Position numbers and translations under genes: made by a program. This document shows positions 25,737 through 36,443 of a DNA stretch of 64,000 nt, piece by piece. This DNA is from Pontederia crassipes (lineage: Eukaryota > Streptophyta > Magnoliopsida > Commelinales > Pontederiaceae). The DNA is taken from NCBI GenBank assembly GCA_030549335.1, contig CM060183.1, positions 33,292,768 to 33,356,767 on the forward strand, in the 5' to 3' direction. Numbering within the stretch: position 1 is the first letter of the stretch; each line of letters starts with the position of its first letter. The notes beneath the pieces are model-generated. The model worked only from the letters and a program-made list of their open reading frames with translations, searched no databases and was not told the DNA's origin.

Positions 25737-28700
25737 ATGCACGGTTCGCAGAACCCCTCCGGTTTCAAACGGTCGTCCACCACGCGCGACCCCAATGCCG
25801 CCTCGAGCGTCGGCCTCCCCACCGCTCGCAACGACTGCTACGGTGAGAACGACAACGACGACGACGACGACGAGTACCTCCGCCACCGCCGCCGTCACCA
25901 CGTCTCTCATGGAGATCGCCTCCTCTCTTCTAGGGCTCCGGCTTTGGGCGCGGAAGACAGTCTCCGGGAGTGGCTCGACCAGCCGGGGCGCGCTGTGGAC
26001 ATCCCCGAGTGCCTTAACATCTTCCGGCAGATCGTCGATGCCGTTAACTCTGCTCACTCGCAGGGAGTAGTCGTCAACAACGTCCGCCCGTCGTGCTTCG
26101 TCATGTCGCCGCTGAACCGGGTGTCCTTCATTGAGTCTGCGTCGTGTTCGACCTCCGGCTCGTCGGACTCATGCGAGGACGCCGTCGGCCCCGGCCGTCC
26201 GCCGACGCAGAGCAGGGGCGACGCCGATGCCGCGCAGGGGAGGGCTCTGGGCATGCCGTCGTTCTCGACGTTTGTGGAGTCGGAGAATGCTCAGAAGGAT
26301 GCTTTTCCTCTGAAGCGGATCTTGCTCGTGGAGATGAACTGGTACACGAGCCCAGAAGAAGCCGTCGGAGGTCCGACGTCTTTCGCCGCGGACGTATATC
26401 GACTCGGCGTTCTCCTGTTTGAGGTCGGGGTTTTACTTCGTCGTCCTTTCTTTTGTTCGTTTTATTTCGTTGAGGTATATTTTTTTCTTTTCTCGCTTGC
26501 AGCTGTTTTACACATTTGAATCCATGGAGGAGAAGTTGAGAACGATGTCGAACTTGAGATATCGCGTGCTTCCACCTCAGCTGCTTCTTAAATGGTCGAG
26601 AGAAGCTTCATTCTGCCTATGTCTTTTGCTCCCGCAGCCACATACCCGGCCGAAAATGAGGTGCATTTGGAGTCTGGCTTCATTTTATCTTTACAGTTCA
26701 ATAAAATGTGCAACCTGTCTAGAATCGCAGTATCTTTTGGTTTTCTGAAACCATGTTTGATACTCTGTTACTTACAGGATTGTAATATGTCCTGACTTTA
26801 CTTCCATTACAAATCCTTGTATCGAACCATGAACTCTATCAAAACAAGCTTTTGAAAAGCCCATCTCTGTACATACTTTACAGTCTACGGGCAATAAAAA
26901 CCAAATCACAGGCATTTGTAATCTGTAGAAAGTGGCAGACGGGGTTCTATGAGATAAATAGTTTGCTTTACACAAGTTTCACACTTCATGCATATTTTAT
27001 ATGCCGTTAGTTGGGGAAATTTGGCTTCAGGGGTGGCATGGAGGAGCTGATGATAGTATGGTGGCCTCAGAGTTATATTGCTTAATTTTGTGTATTATCT
27101 GCTAATTCTTGCATCGCCATTTGTTCTAAGCAGAGAAAGGATGAATTTTGTTTTGACAGACTGCATCTTGTACAACTTTCTATTGCAGTTTTGGGTAATG
27201 ATTGCTTCTTTATTCGCAACATGTAGTAAGCATTAGAAATAGCAGCATGTTAATCAGGTAATGGGTGCTCATGTTTATCTATTTGTAATGAGTTCAATGA
27301 AGCTTAAAGTTAAATTATATCTTTGTATAATGCCGTGAAGTGTTGCAAAGTCAGTTGCTCAATCAACCAACAAACAGTTTGAAAGAGCGTGAATCAGCAA
27401 TTAGATTAAGCGAGGATATTGAAAATCAGGAGTTGTTACTGGATTTTCTTTTGCATTTTCAACGAAGTAAACAAGAAGTTGCTGATAGGCTGCATGATGT
27501 CATATGTTTTATATCAGCTGACATAGATGACGTTCTGAAGCAGCAGGCTATCCTCAGACGGATGTCATATTCAAACTGCAAGGATGAACATTTCACTGCA
27601 GAAAAGTTGAACATGCCATTAGCCGGTCCAGAAATAGAGGAGGGTTCCTTAAGCTTTGATTCCAGAAAACGCTTTAGGCCAGAACTTAAAAAACCACTGG
27701 AAGAAGAAAAAAATTTTCCTTCTGCTGATGGGTCAAGTTCAGAAACAGAAAAACACTTGCAGGGAGATGTACTTGCCATGAGTACCCGTTTAATGAAGAA
27801 CTTAAAAAAGCTGGAGGATGCTTATTTTTCGATCAAATAATCTGGAGTCCGATTAAAAGAGGGAGAGGGAGGTCAAGGCGGACACTTGGCGAACTAATAG
27901 AGCAAGATCTATTGGTGAATAATATACCGAAAGGTTTGGTTACTAATAGAGCGGAATGGCGTCGTATGATCCATGTAGCCGACCCCACCTAGTTGGATAA
28001 GGCTTTGTTGTTGTTGTTGTTGATGCTTATTTTTCGACAAGGTGCCAACTACTAAAGCCCTTGCACAAACAAGTCAATTGGCCATTTCAGGTTACTGATA
28101 GCGGAAAAGGATCCCTTGTTAGAACTGAAGTGAGCTCAATTGAAGATATGGTTTCCAAGGAAGGGAATAGTACAGGAAGGAATGATGAATGGGTTAATCC
28201 TTTTCTTGAGGATTTGTGCAAATATCTGGTTTTCAGCAAGTTGCAAGTTAAAGCTGATCTTAAGCAAGGTGATCTGCTGAATTCATTGAATCTAGTATGT
28301 TCCATGGGTTTTGATCGTGATAAAGAATTTTTTGCTACGGCTGGTGTAAATAAGAAAATCAAAATTTTTGAATTTGATAGTATTCTTAATGAAGATCATG
28401 ATATTCATTATCCTGTAGTAGAGTTGGTAAATAAATCAAAAGTAAGCTGCATTTGTTGGAACAGTTATATCAAGAGCTGGATAGCTGCAAGTGACTTCAA
28501 TGGTGTTTTACAGGTAAAACATCCTTGGTTGTTGATTCTTCTGTTTTACTTGATATCTCATGTAAAACTAATGAACATCATACCAGGTGTGGGATGCCAC
28601 AAGAAGTCAAATCCTTTCAGAAATGTGGGAGCATGAGAAGCGTGTATGGTCTGTTGACTTTTCTCTTGCAGATCCGACAAAGCTGGCTACTGGTAGTGAT

Positions 28701-29906
28701 GATGGTGCTGTAAAACTGTGGAGCATCAATCAGGCAATTCTATTCTTGCACTTTGTGTATGTCTGTTTTTAACTATGCACATGACAAGTCTTAGCATCAT
28801 GGTGTGAAATTAAAAATATTCATGTGAAATAATGTATATCATCAATGATTTCTCATGCATACTGGAAGTATTGGTACTATCAGGACTAGGGCAAATGTGT
28901 GCACAGTTAACTTCAAACCTGATTCAGTCCAAACACTTGCAGTCGGATCAGCTGATCACAAGATCTATTTTTATGATCTTCGTAATTTCAGAGTACCTTA
29001 TCATACATTAGTCGGTCACAAGAGGACTGTGAGCTATGTTAAGTATTTAAATCCTTCAACTATTGTCTCTGCATCCATTGACAATTCAATAAAGCTTTGG
29101 GATTTGGATTTATCAACATGTGCACCCAGGGCATCATATTTTCCTCTGCAGACATTTATGGGGCACACCAATGTGAAGGTATTTTCACCTTGCTAAAATA
29201 AATGGGGCACACCAATGTGAAGAACTTTGTTGGACTATCTATTTACGATGGATACATTGCAACAGGTTCATAGACAAATGAGGTATGCATGTCATTCTTT
29301 TATGCCATATAACCCATGCTTAGATAAGTTGGCAGTCCAAATCATCATCAAGAAAGCAATGGTTGAAATAACAAGAAGGGTTATAGGCGGCGCTGGATGT
29401 AAAAATTCTCTAATGGGATCCCTAGTAACAAAATAAATCTCAAGAATCATTGAAAATGTACAATAGTTTTTAGTCAATAATATGTTTTGTAATATTTACT
29501 TGTTATGAGTGGTTGTTGTTCTTTTCTGTATTGATCTTTCCACTGACTTATTAAATAATTCATCAGAGTGTGGATAAGATTTTCCTAAATTAGAGGGGTA
29601 TACATGAGAAAATATCTTAAATGAATCAACCTGTTTGTCACTGTACAATCTTTCATGTCCTCCGGGATTCAGTAGTTTTCTGGTGAATGATTTGTCAATG
29701 ACTTTTTTCATTGAATCAGGTGTTTGTCTATCATAAGGCTTTTCCCATGCCCATGTTTTCTTACAAATTCAGCAATCCAGATCCTTTATCTGGCCAGGAA
29801 GTTGGTGGCATATCGCACTTCGTTTCTTGTGTGTTGGCACGGCAACTCTTCCACATTGCTTGCTGCAAGTTCTAGCGGAAACATCAAAGTCTTGGAGATG
29901 GTTTAG
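25737..29906 (+). pseudogene. SPA-type (SPA3/SPA4-like) light-signalling gene, multiply disrupted
   Basis: SPA proteins bind COP1 in the nuclear CUL4 E3 ligase that suppresses photomorphogenesis. Remnant exons are 25737-26423, 26503-26660, 27336-28513 (interrupted by a LINE at 27833-28021), 28587-28733, 28864-29178, 29223-29282 and 29720-29906. They encode the N-terminal kinase-like domain (REWLDQPGRAV, SFIESASCSTSG, EMNWYTSPEEA, RYRVLPPQLLLKW), the coiled-coil and the WD40 repeats through GNIKVLEMV. Lesions: the acceptor before 27336 reads CG, not AG; the LINE brings a stop three codons after TTT-TCG; the donor after 28733 is GC; no in-frame AG precedes 28864; codon 29271-29273 is TAG where Glu is expected (GS*TNE); the last exon lacks two bases near 29830. 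A truncated N-terminal protein could still be made, but the WD40 part cannot. The reading frames are otherwise well kept, so inactivation seems fairly recent. Confidence 0.9.
27817..28037 (+). mobile_element. 5'-truncated RTE-like LINE fragment inserted in the SPA exon
   Basis: The insert 27833-28021 (189 bp) is flanked by identical 16-mers GATGCTTATTTTTCGA (27817-27832 and 28022-28037). In one frame it reads RGRGRSRRTLGELIEQDLL, then TNRAEWRRMIHVADPT and a stop. This is the usual C-terminus of plant LINE ORF2 proteins of the type ending RAEWRRRIHVADP. After the stop comes a 3' UTR ending GGATAAGGCTTTG and a (GTT)n tail, which suits the RTE type rather than poly(A)-tailed L1. Removing the insert and one duplicate restores FSTRCQLLKP in frame, the expected SPA sequence. 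Confidence 0.9.
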
Positions 29907-30033
29907 AGTAAAACTATGGCAAATTCAACTCTGCATAAAAGCATGATCATAATTTTGGTTGGGAGATCGTCCAAGTGATGGTGCCGGCAAGAGCTGGGCA
30001 CCATAATTTTGGTTGCAATGTAATTAATTGTAG

Positions 30034-30270
30034 TGAAAGCTTTCACCATAAACTCCGCCTATGTTTTATAGCCGGTCCCAAGTCCGGACAAAGGAGGAGG
30101 GTTGTGTTAGGCCCCGACAGCCAACGTAAAACCCTGTCGAATCTCATGAACGTGGATCAACGAATATATTGTCTAATAGAGCGGAATGACGTCGTATGAT
30201 TCATGTAGCCGACTCCACCTAGTGGGATAAGGCTTTGTTGTTGTTGTTGTTGTTGAAAGCTTTCACCATA
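30034..30270 (+). mobile_element. SINE-like element with LINE-type (TTG)n tail, plus strand
   Basis: The body 30051-30253 is flanked by TGAAAGCTTTCACCATA on both sides (30034-30050 and 30254-30270; the first T may belong to the tail). The last 66 bases or so before the (TTG)n tail match the LINE fragment in the SPA exon with only a few differences (TAATAGAGCGGAATG, CATGTAGCCGAC, ATAAGGCTTTG). The 5' part (AACTCCGCCTATG, then GTGTTAGGCCCCGACAGCC) is unrelated to the LINE fragment. The 3' end resembles that of Au-type plant SINEs. No convincing A and B boxes were seen, so it could be a non-autonomous LINE derivative. Confidence 0.8.
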
Positions 30271-31067
30271 GGTAAAGGTAAAGATATAGGATGAGACTAG
30301 GGGGGATACATAATCAATCGGATGAGGCATGATTTAGTCATTGGCTACTTATATGCATTTCAATTTCAATTTTCGTTCAGCAACTTACTGGTTCCCATGG
30401 TTTTTGGCACGTATTCTGATTTTTTTCTGGGGAGAATTTTGCTTTATTACTTGTCTATGCACTCCATGACTCTTGCATAATTCATTACTTGTCTATGAAA
30501 TTCTACCTTTATCCATTATAATTTACAACTCTGAAAAGAGCATTTTGGATGATGGATAGTGGTCCAGTTGAAGATTAGTTACTAGGAAGTGAGGCTTGAT
30601 GCTGTTGATTAGTTTTCTCCATGGCCAAGAACAAACAGCCTGTTTATGCATGATGGAAGATGAGAACCGGAAGGTGGACCATCTTTGGACTATCTTTAAG
30701 GAATATTATCATGTCGTTACTCATTAATCATGTCTTGCTTTCGTTCCGTTTCTTTTCATCTTTCCTTCTCCCTTGTTGGCGCATATATTTTGAGTGTTAC
30801 GAGGGACCATATTGGACTGTTCTTTTATTTGATTAAGAAAACATTTCCTTGTGGGGGATAGTAGTTTTGGGCAATTGATTAATCGTATGTTAATTATCTT
30901 GAATATTGGTGTGTCTAGATCCAAAAGAGAGTATTTTCTTGTGATTACACGCAATATAAACTTTTAAATATACTAGTGAGAAGTTAATAGTCTAGGACTA
31001 TGATTTGTGCACACATACATATATATTGCATATACATGTACATATATATAATTTACATATATATATG
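30271..31067. other. Intergenic spacer between two SINE-like elements
   Basis: No gene or repeat was recognised apart from TA-rich sequence at 31015-31067. Confidence 0.5.
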
Positions 31068-31294
31068 CATATACATATATATACAACAACAACAACAACA
31101 ACAACAACAAAGCCTTATCCCACTAGGTGGGGTCGGCTACATGGATCATACGACGCCATTCATATTCGTTGATCCATGTTCATAAGATTCGACATGATTT
31201 TATGTTGGCTGTCGGGGCCTAACACAACCCTCCTCCTTTATCCGGGCTTGGGACCGGCTATAAAATATAGGCGGAGTTCATATACATATATATA
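31068..31294 (-). mobile_element. SINE-like element, second copy, minus strand
   Basis: The body 31084-31278 is the reverse complement of the element at 30.05 kb: same 5' start (AACTCCGCCTAT), same core (GGAGGAGGGTTGTGTTAGG), same tail. It lacks about 18 bases just before the shared 3' block. It is flanked by CATATACATATATATA at 31068-31083 and 31279-31294. Because the flanks are TA-rich the duplication is less informative than the other two, but its edges coincide exactly with the element ends. Confidence 0.78.
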
Positions 31295-32974
31295 ATTTAA
31301 TGGAAATATCTTTAGTTAAGTTAATTTTAGGATATGTATATATATAGTTCTATTATGTAAATCAATCTTTTTAGGTACGTTTTTTTTTCAAATAAGGTGT
31401 ATATGCAATTTTTTTAGTAATGTATATACTTCTAAATTATCTAAAAAAGCTTATTTATATGTACAGATGTGCACCAAAATTGAACCCTTTATTTAGGGGT
31501 GAAAATGGTTAGGGTGGCCTTCACATTGAAAAAACCGATCTTTAAGTTTTGTATATTTTTTAAGTTATAAAATACTACCTTAGATTTTTTTTCCCGAAGA
31601 AAAACATAACCTAAACGGCCTCGATCATTTTGAGCCGAAGACTTAATTTTAAATAATAGAATATCTTAAAAGAATGTAAACAAATGCATCACATTAGATG
31701 TTTAAAATATTAGGATTTAACACTAAGCTCAACTTTTTGACGTAAATAAATTAAATTAACATATTTTCATATTATAATTTAAAATATTATAGTTAATTTT
31801 TTTATAAACTTTATTAAAATTGATCAATAACTTCATAATATTCAAGTTCAACATGCTATAATAAATCAATAATATACTTAATTTAGTAAATATGGGCAAA
31901 AATAAAATATAACTATTACATTATTTAATGACATATTATTTGAAAGTTGAAGCAATATTTTTAAAAAATATTTGGTTTGAATAAGCCTCTTAGATTTTTT
32001 TTTTCATTAAGAGCCCTAATTTAAACTGTTAATTTTAATTATTAAAAACAATAATTTTAATTGAGATTCAATTTTTTAATTTTTTTTTAGTTGGCTAAAT
32101 TGTTCAAATGATTAGTTATTTATTACACTCCTACACACACATATATATGAAATAAATGTAGGTGTTCACTATCGTCTCCATCGTCATACCTTCATTTAAT
32201 CGTGATAAATTATTTGAGAGGTTTAATCATGAACTATTGGATGAAGATTTGATGGTGTAAAAGATAGGGAACAAGGTGAGGTAGGGAATACCAATATTGA
32301 ACCATATATGTAGAGAGAGAGAAGGGGGGATATTAGTATGCTACCACATTTTTTGTGGTATTGTGCGCCCACGCCTACAAAGTTGTTCGATTTGAGATGG
32401 ACGAACGAAATAAAGGTGCGATAGTTCACTCATTTGGTTTGAGTCGGATCGAACGATTCGAAACATTTCTTTGTGTGATGGTCGCTAGCGGCACCGTTCC
32501 TCTCTCATTTGGGCGATGATGGCATTGGGTGACGGGTGACGACATTCTTTGCGCGATGACATTGGGCGATGGAGCTCCGATGAGGGGACATTGACGAGGG
32601 GACCTTGCGACGAGTTGTACCCTTTTCTCTCCTCCAAGCAATGAAGATTCACGATTCATGATTGACGACTTGTACCCCTTTCCGTCTATGGAACAAATCC
32701 ATGATTCATCTCTCCCTCGCGCTTGACGGGAGGTTGATTCGTTGTTGCTGATACGTCGGACCTTGCATTGGAGGATCATTCTCATGGAAAGAGGGGACGC
32801 GAAGCAGATGAACCCCTGCGAATCGACACTCATGAACTGGACGAACACTTATGAACCGATGTTCCTTCAGCTCGTTCGTCCATCTCAAATCGAATGACTA
32901 TGGAGAAGTGGATGCAGCTACCATAAAGATGTAGCATACTTACACACATACAAATAAGGATTAATATACATCCA

Positions 32975-33072
32975 GAGCATCATTTGCTCTCGAGGAATGT
33001 GAGCGCATCATATATGTGTGTATGTGTGTGATGCGCTCACATTTCTTCAAAGCAAATGGTGCTCGAGGTACA

Positions 33073-33134
<62 letters not shown>
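32975..33134. repeat. 36-bp-arm hairpin followed by (TA)n microsatellite
   Basis: The arms 32975-33010 and 33029-33064 are inverse of each other with a few mismatches (perfect over GTGAGCGCATCA/TGATGCGCTCAC). The 18-base loop is GT-rich. A near-perfect (AT)n run of about 59 bp follows at 33076-33134, and then GGAATGTGAGC, part of the arm sequence, recurs at 33135. This may be a small foldback element. Confidence 0.75.
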
Positions 33135-33136
<2 letters not shown>

Positions 33137-34019
33137 AATGTGAGCACATTTGGAATGTTGATATTATGAATGATTAAATTTTATCATTTAACATCATTTA
33201 AGTATATTATTTATCTGAATCATTGATCGATTGATCAACGATTCAAATACGTTCAACATCCGTGAGCATAAGGTGCTTTAAAGGTACAATTCTATACATA
33301 TGTATATATATAAGAATTTTGGAGAATGGATAATATTCCATTTCTCGGTTGTGGAGAGGCCACCGGCCGTTAGCAAGTTAGTGATTTGTCTTGGGCGATG
33401 CTGCCATTGATAGACGAGATTTTGCACAACATCAAGCAAACGTGGCTACAGAATGTATGACGGCTCCACCAATCAGCGTTGGAGTTTACTCAATTGGCGA
33501 GGAAATTGAACATATATAGAAAAACGTGATCTACAACACTAAAAAAAAACTCAAAGATTAATTGTTGACATCTCTATCTCATGACAAGGAACAATTTTAT
33601 CCCAACTTCACAAGACGAGTTGTTGACGTGAAAATTAAAAAAAAAACGTTGGGTTGAAGAGGATCAGAAGATGCTCCACTAAGTCAATTTATGATCACTA
33701 TTCCAACGACGTAGTAGATAGACGAATTTCGTCCACCAGTTTTGATTGATTGTGAAACATAAAATAAATGTTGGCACCAATTTTGTCAAAGAGTTAATAA
33801 TCCTATGTGTATGTCGTAATCATATATATACGGGCGATTGTTTTTCTTTTTTAATATTAGGATAGTGAGAACGCGAGCCTTTGCAAAAATTATTTATTCC
33901 ACAAGTAATTAGTTTACCTTTCGATTAAGTTAGCTATTTCTATTTGTTCTGTCTTGAATTTCAGCTTCTATGTAGATGGTTCAGCAATGGAGACGATGAA
34001 GTCGTTTGTTTTTTATGGA

Positions 34020-34260
34020 GGGTCTCGTTGTTCGGACAATGTGTATGAGAGAATTTAAGAGATCCCCTTATGGGGGCTAACCTAGATTGATTTTAGGATT
34101 TCTTTGTATTTTGTAATTAATATTATTTCATAATAAAAATAGTCATCATTGTCCGAGAATGTAGCTCGATTTAAAATGAACTTCGTAAATTTCATATATT
34201 TTTTGTGTTTGTATGATGTCTATTTTCATCTTTTCGTAACACTATTAAATTGCTCCTATA
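34020..34260 (+). mobile_element. Copia-like LTR remnant
   Basis: The pattern GGGGGCTAACCTAGATTG, TTGTATTTTGTAATTAAT, ATAATAAAA, then GTCCGAGAATGTAGCTC and CGTAAAT resembles the R-U5 half of plant copia LTRs. No TG/CA ends with a target duplication could be fixed. Confidence 0.35.
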
Positions 34261-35089
34261 AAAAATAGAGAAGGACCCGGAACGAAATGGGTAGGAGATA
34301 AGTTTAAAAAAAAAGATATTAGTGCTGCATGATTTCAATCCGTAATCATAATTTTCCCACGAGTTCCAGATGTGTGATAACGCAGCCCCACCACGTCAGC
34401 ATGGAACGCGAACGCCCTCTACTCCACCGAAAAGATATATAATTAAAAAGAAAAGAAGAGGAAAATCACATGCATAAGTTGCAAACTTTGACGCACCGAA
34501 ACTTAATAATTCTAAGAAGTTGATGGCACATGATTTTAAATGCTCTCTTTTGTTCTACTTTAATCTTAATTTCTATTCCCACGTCGGAACACGTTAACAA
34601 TTAACCCATGAGGCTGCCGCTAATAAAATTTATTTTATGATCCATAGAACTTTGTCATGGCCATATCATATTTCCACCTATCCGAAAATGATTAATCATT
34701 AGTTAAAAGTATTAAAAAAAATTTAAAGATCATTTTATCCTTGTTGCAAGACCAGGGTGAATCAACTCCCACGTTCCTGCCGTCCGAAACCTTGGACTCC
34801 ATGTAACAAAAACCAATCCGTGGGCATCATCATATTTTTCCTCTTTTTATTGAATTTGGAAATAAAGAACTCTCCTCCTATTCATCCTACTACAGAATTT
34901 TTTTTAAAAAAAGCTCCGTTGATGATGTCTTAAATTATAATTTTAAATGGGCTTTTATGTAATTACACATTTTATGTAATTACGCTATATAAATTGGCCC
35001 CTCAAAATATCAAATAACTAACATTAGCCTGGTTGGAAACGTCATCATATTTTTTTATTTATCCTTGCCTCATCTAAGTTTCTTTCTCG

Positions 35090-35300
35090 CTCCGTCCCTA
35101 GGTCCATCCCTTAGGAGAGTTTCGTAAACTTAGACAATTTTAGAATTTCTATTTTTTTATCAAAATTTAGATAATTTTAAAATTTTATTTTATAACAAAA
35201 AAAATCGTCGTCATTCTAGAATATAGTACGAATTAAAATGAATCTCATAAATTTTGTGTATTCTTTTATGATTACTCGATATTCCTCTTCCCTCTTTCCA
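35090..35300 (+). mobile_element. Second, more diverged copia-like LTR remnant
   Basis: It shares the order TAGAATTTCTAT, TTTTATAACAAA, CATTCTAGAATATAGTACG, AAAATGAATCTCATAAATTT with the piece at 34.0-34.3 kb. Too eroded to delimit. Confidence 0.3.
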
Positions 35301-35649
35301 TAACATCTATTATTTACATCCAAGCCACATTATATATTTATATATATAGTTTGTATTTTAGGCACGAACAATATGAAGGATTGAGATTTGTATGATCTCG
35401 ATCGTTTGCAGAGGTGACACGCGCCAACGTTACATGTCGACATGAATGGATAAGAACCGAGTGCAGAAGAGGGGGGCTCCACATCATCATCACCGTGGGG
35501 CTCGACGTGCAGGTGGCGACTTGCTATTTGTTTTCGTACGGTGGGGTCCGGTTACTAATTTGGCATCCCTCTTTTTTGTGTGCACTGCTCTCTGTAGTCG
35601 GGCATTCGATCGGTTGGAACGACCGTTCGGTTTCGTTTCTAAAAATTGC

Positions 35650-36443
35650 TATTTTCGACGGCATGAAATTACTAAAGAATCGACTTAAATTTAAATTTAC
35701 GACAAATATTACGACGAAAGAAAACCATTGGAAAAGTGCACATCGCAAATATTTTTCAACGATTCTAAGTTCCTACGTTTCCCACAGTCAAGTCATGGAA
35801 AACTTCTCATGGGCCAAATCGTGACGAACGTTTTCAAAAGGTCTTACGGATATAAGATTTTTCAAAACTGCGGGTGGCCGGAGTCGAGAGAGGGAGAGGC
35901 CACCAGAGATGGTCGTAGAAGGTGGTCGCTAGAGCCGAGGAAGAGAGAGGAGGAGGGAGAAAGAGAGAGACGTGAGATGAAAAGAGAGAGATGAGAGCGA
36001 GAGATATATAGGGAGTGAGGGGAAAAATGTAGCGGGAAATGTAGGTGGGAATGAAATTTAATTTTGCAACGGATCCGACCATGAAAATTACCGATATATA
36101 TCCGTCGATAATTTCGACGGACAAAATCGTCGAATAATATTAATAATAAAATATTAAATATATTATATATTACATTATATTATAATTTATTAGTTGTTTA
36201 ATTATCGACGTAAATATCAACATATAGAATTGTCAAAAATATTAATAATAGAATATAAAAAAATAGGCGGGAGAGTGTGATAGGATTTTTGACTTTTTGA
36301 CTGTGCGAAATGCCTTCCCACGGTCGAAGTCGTGGAAAAAATTTTTCACTGTCGAAAATTTCAGCGAAATATAATTTGTTGGAAAATCTGTCGCAAATTG
36401 CGAAGGATTTCTGTCCATCGGGAAAACGCTTTTTTTTGTAGTG
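35650..36443. mobile_element. CACTA (EnSpm)-type transposon ends
   Basis: At the right, CGCTTTTTTTTGTAGTG (ending 36443) is the reverse complement of a CACTACAAAAAAAAGCG terminus. The preceding 150 bases carry subterminal repeats rich in TCGAC, CGACG and GGAAAA. A block at about 35745-35808 (TTTCCCACAGTCAAG, TGGAAAA) is a diverged direct copy of 36310-36345 (CTTCCCACGGTCGAAG, TGGAAAA). The matching left terminus and the 3-bp target duplication were not found, so only an end is claimed. Confidence 0.5.

Noticed and set aside
27833-28021. The insert in the SPA exon as a full SINE of the 30.05-kb type
   Set aside because: Its 5' half reads as the C-terminus of a LINE ORF2 (RGRGRSRRTLGE) and does not match the 5' part of the SINE-like copies.
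28525-28772. Separate small genes within 28.5-29.2 kb
   Set aside because: They are the individual WD40 exons of the SPA-type pseudogene, with intron read-through.
32961-33149. Tyr-Ile repeat protein
   Set aside because: It is a translation of the (TA)n microsatellite and hairpin.
33538-36443. A complete CACTA element from CACTAAAAAAAAACTC (33538) to GTAGTG (36443)
   Set aside because: The left sequence lacks the CACTAC...GCG match to the right end, and the flanking triplets (CAA, CCA) do not agree.
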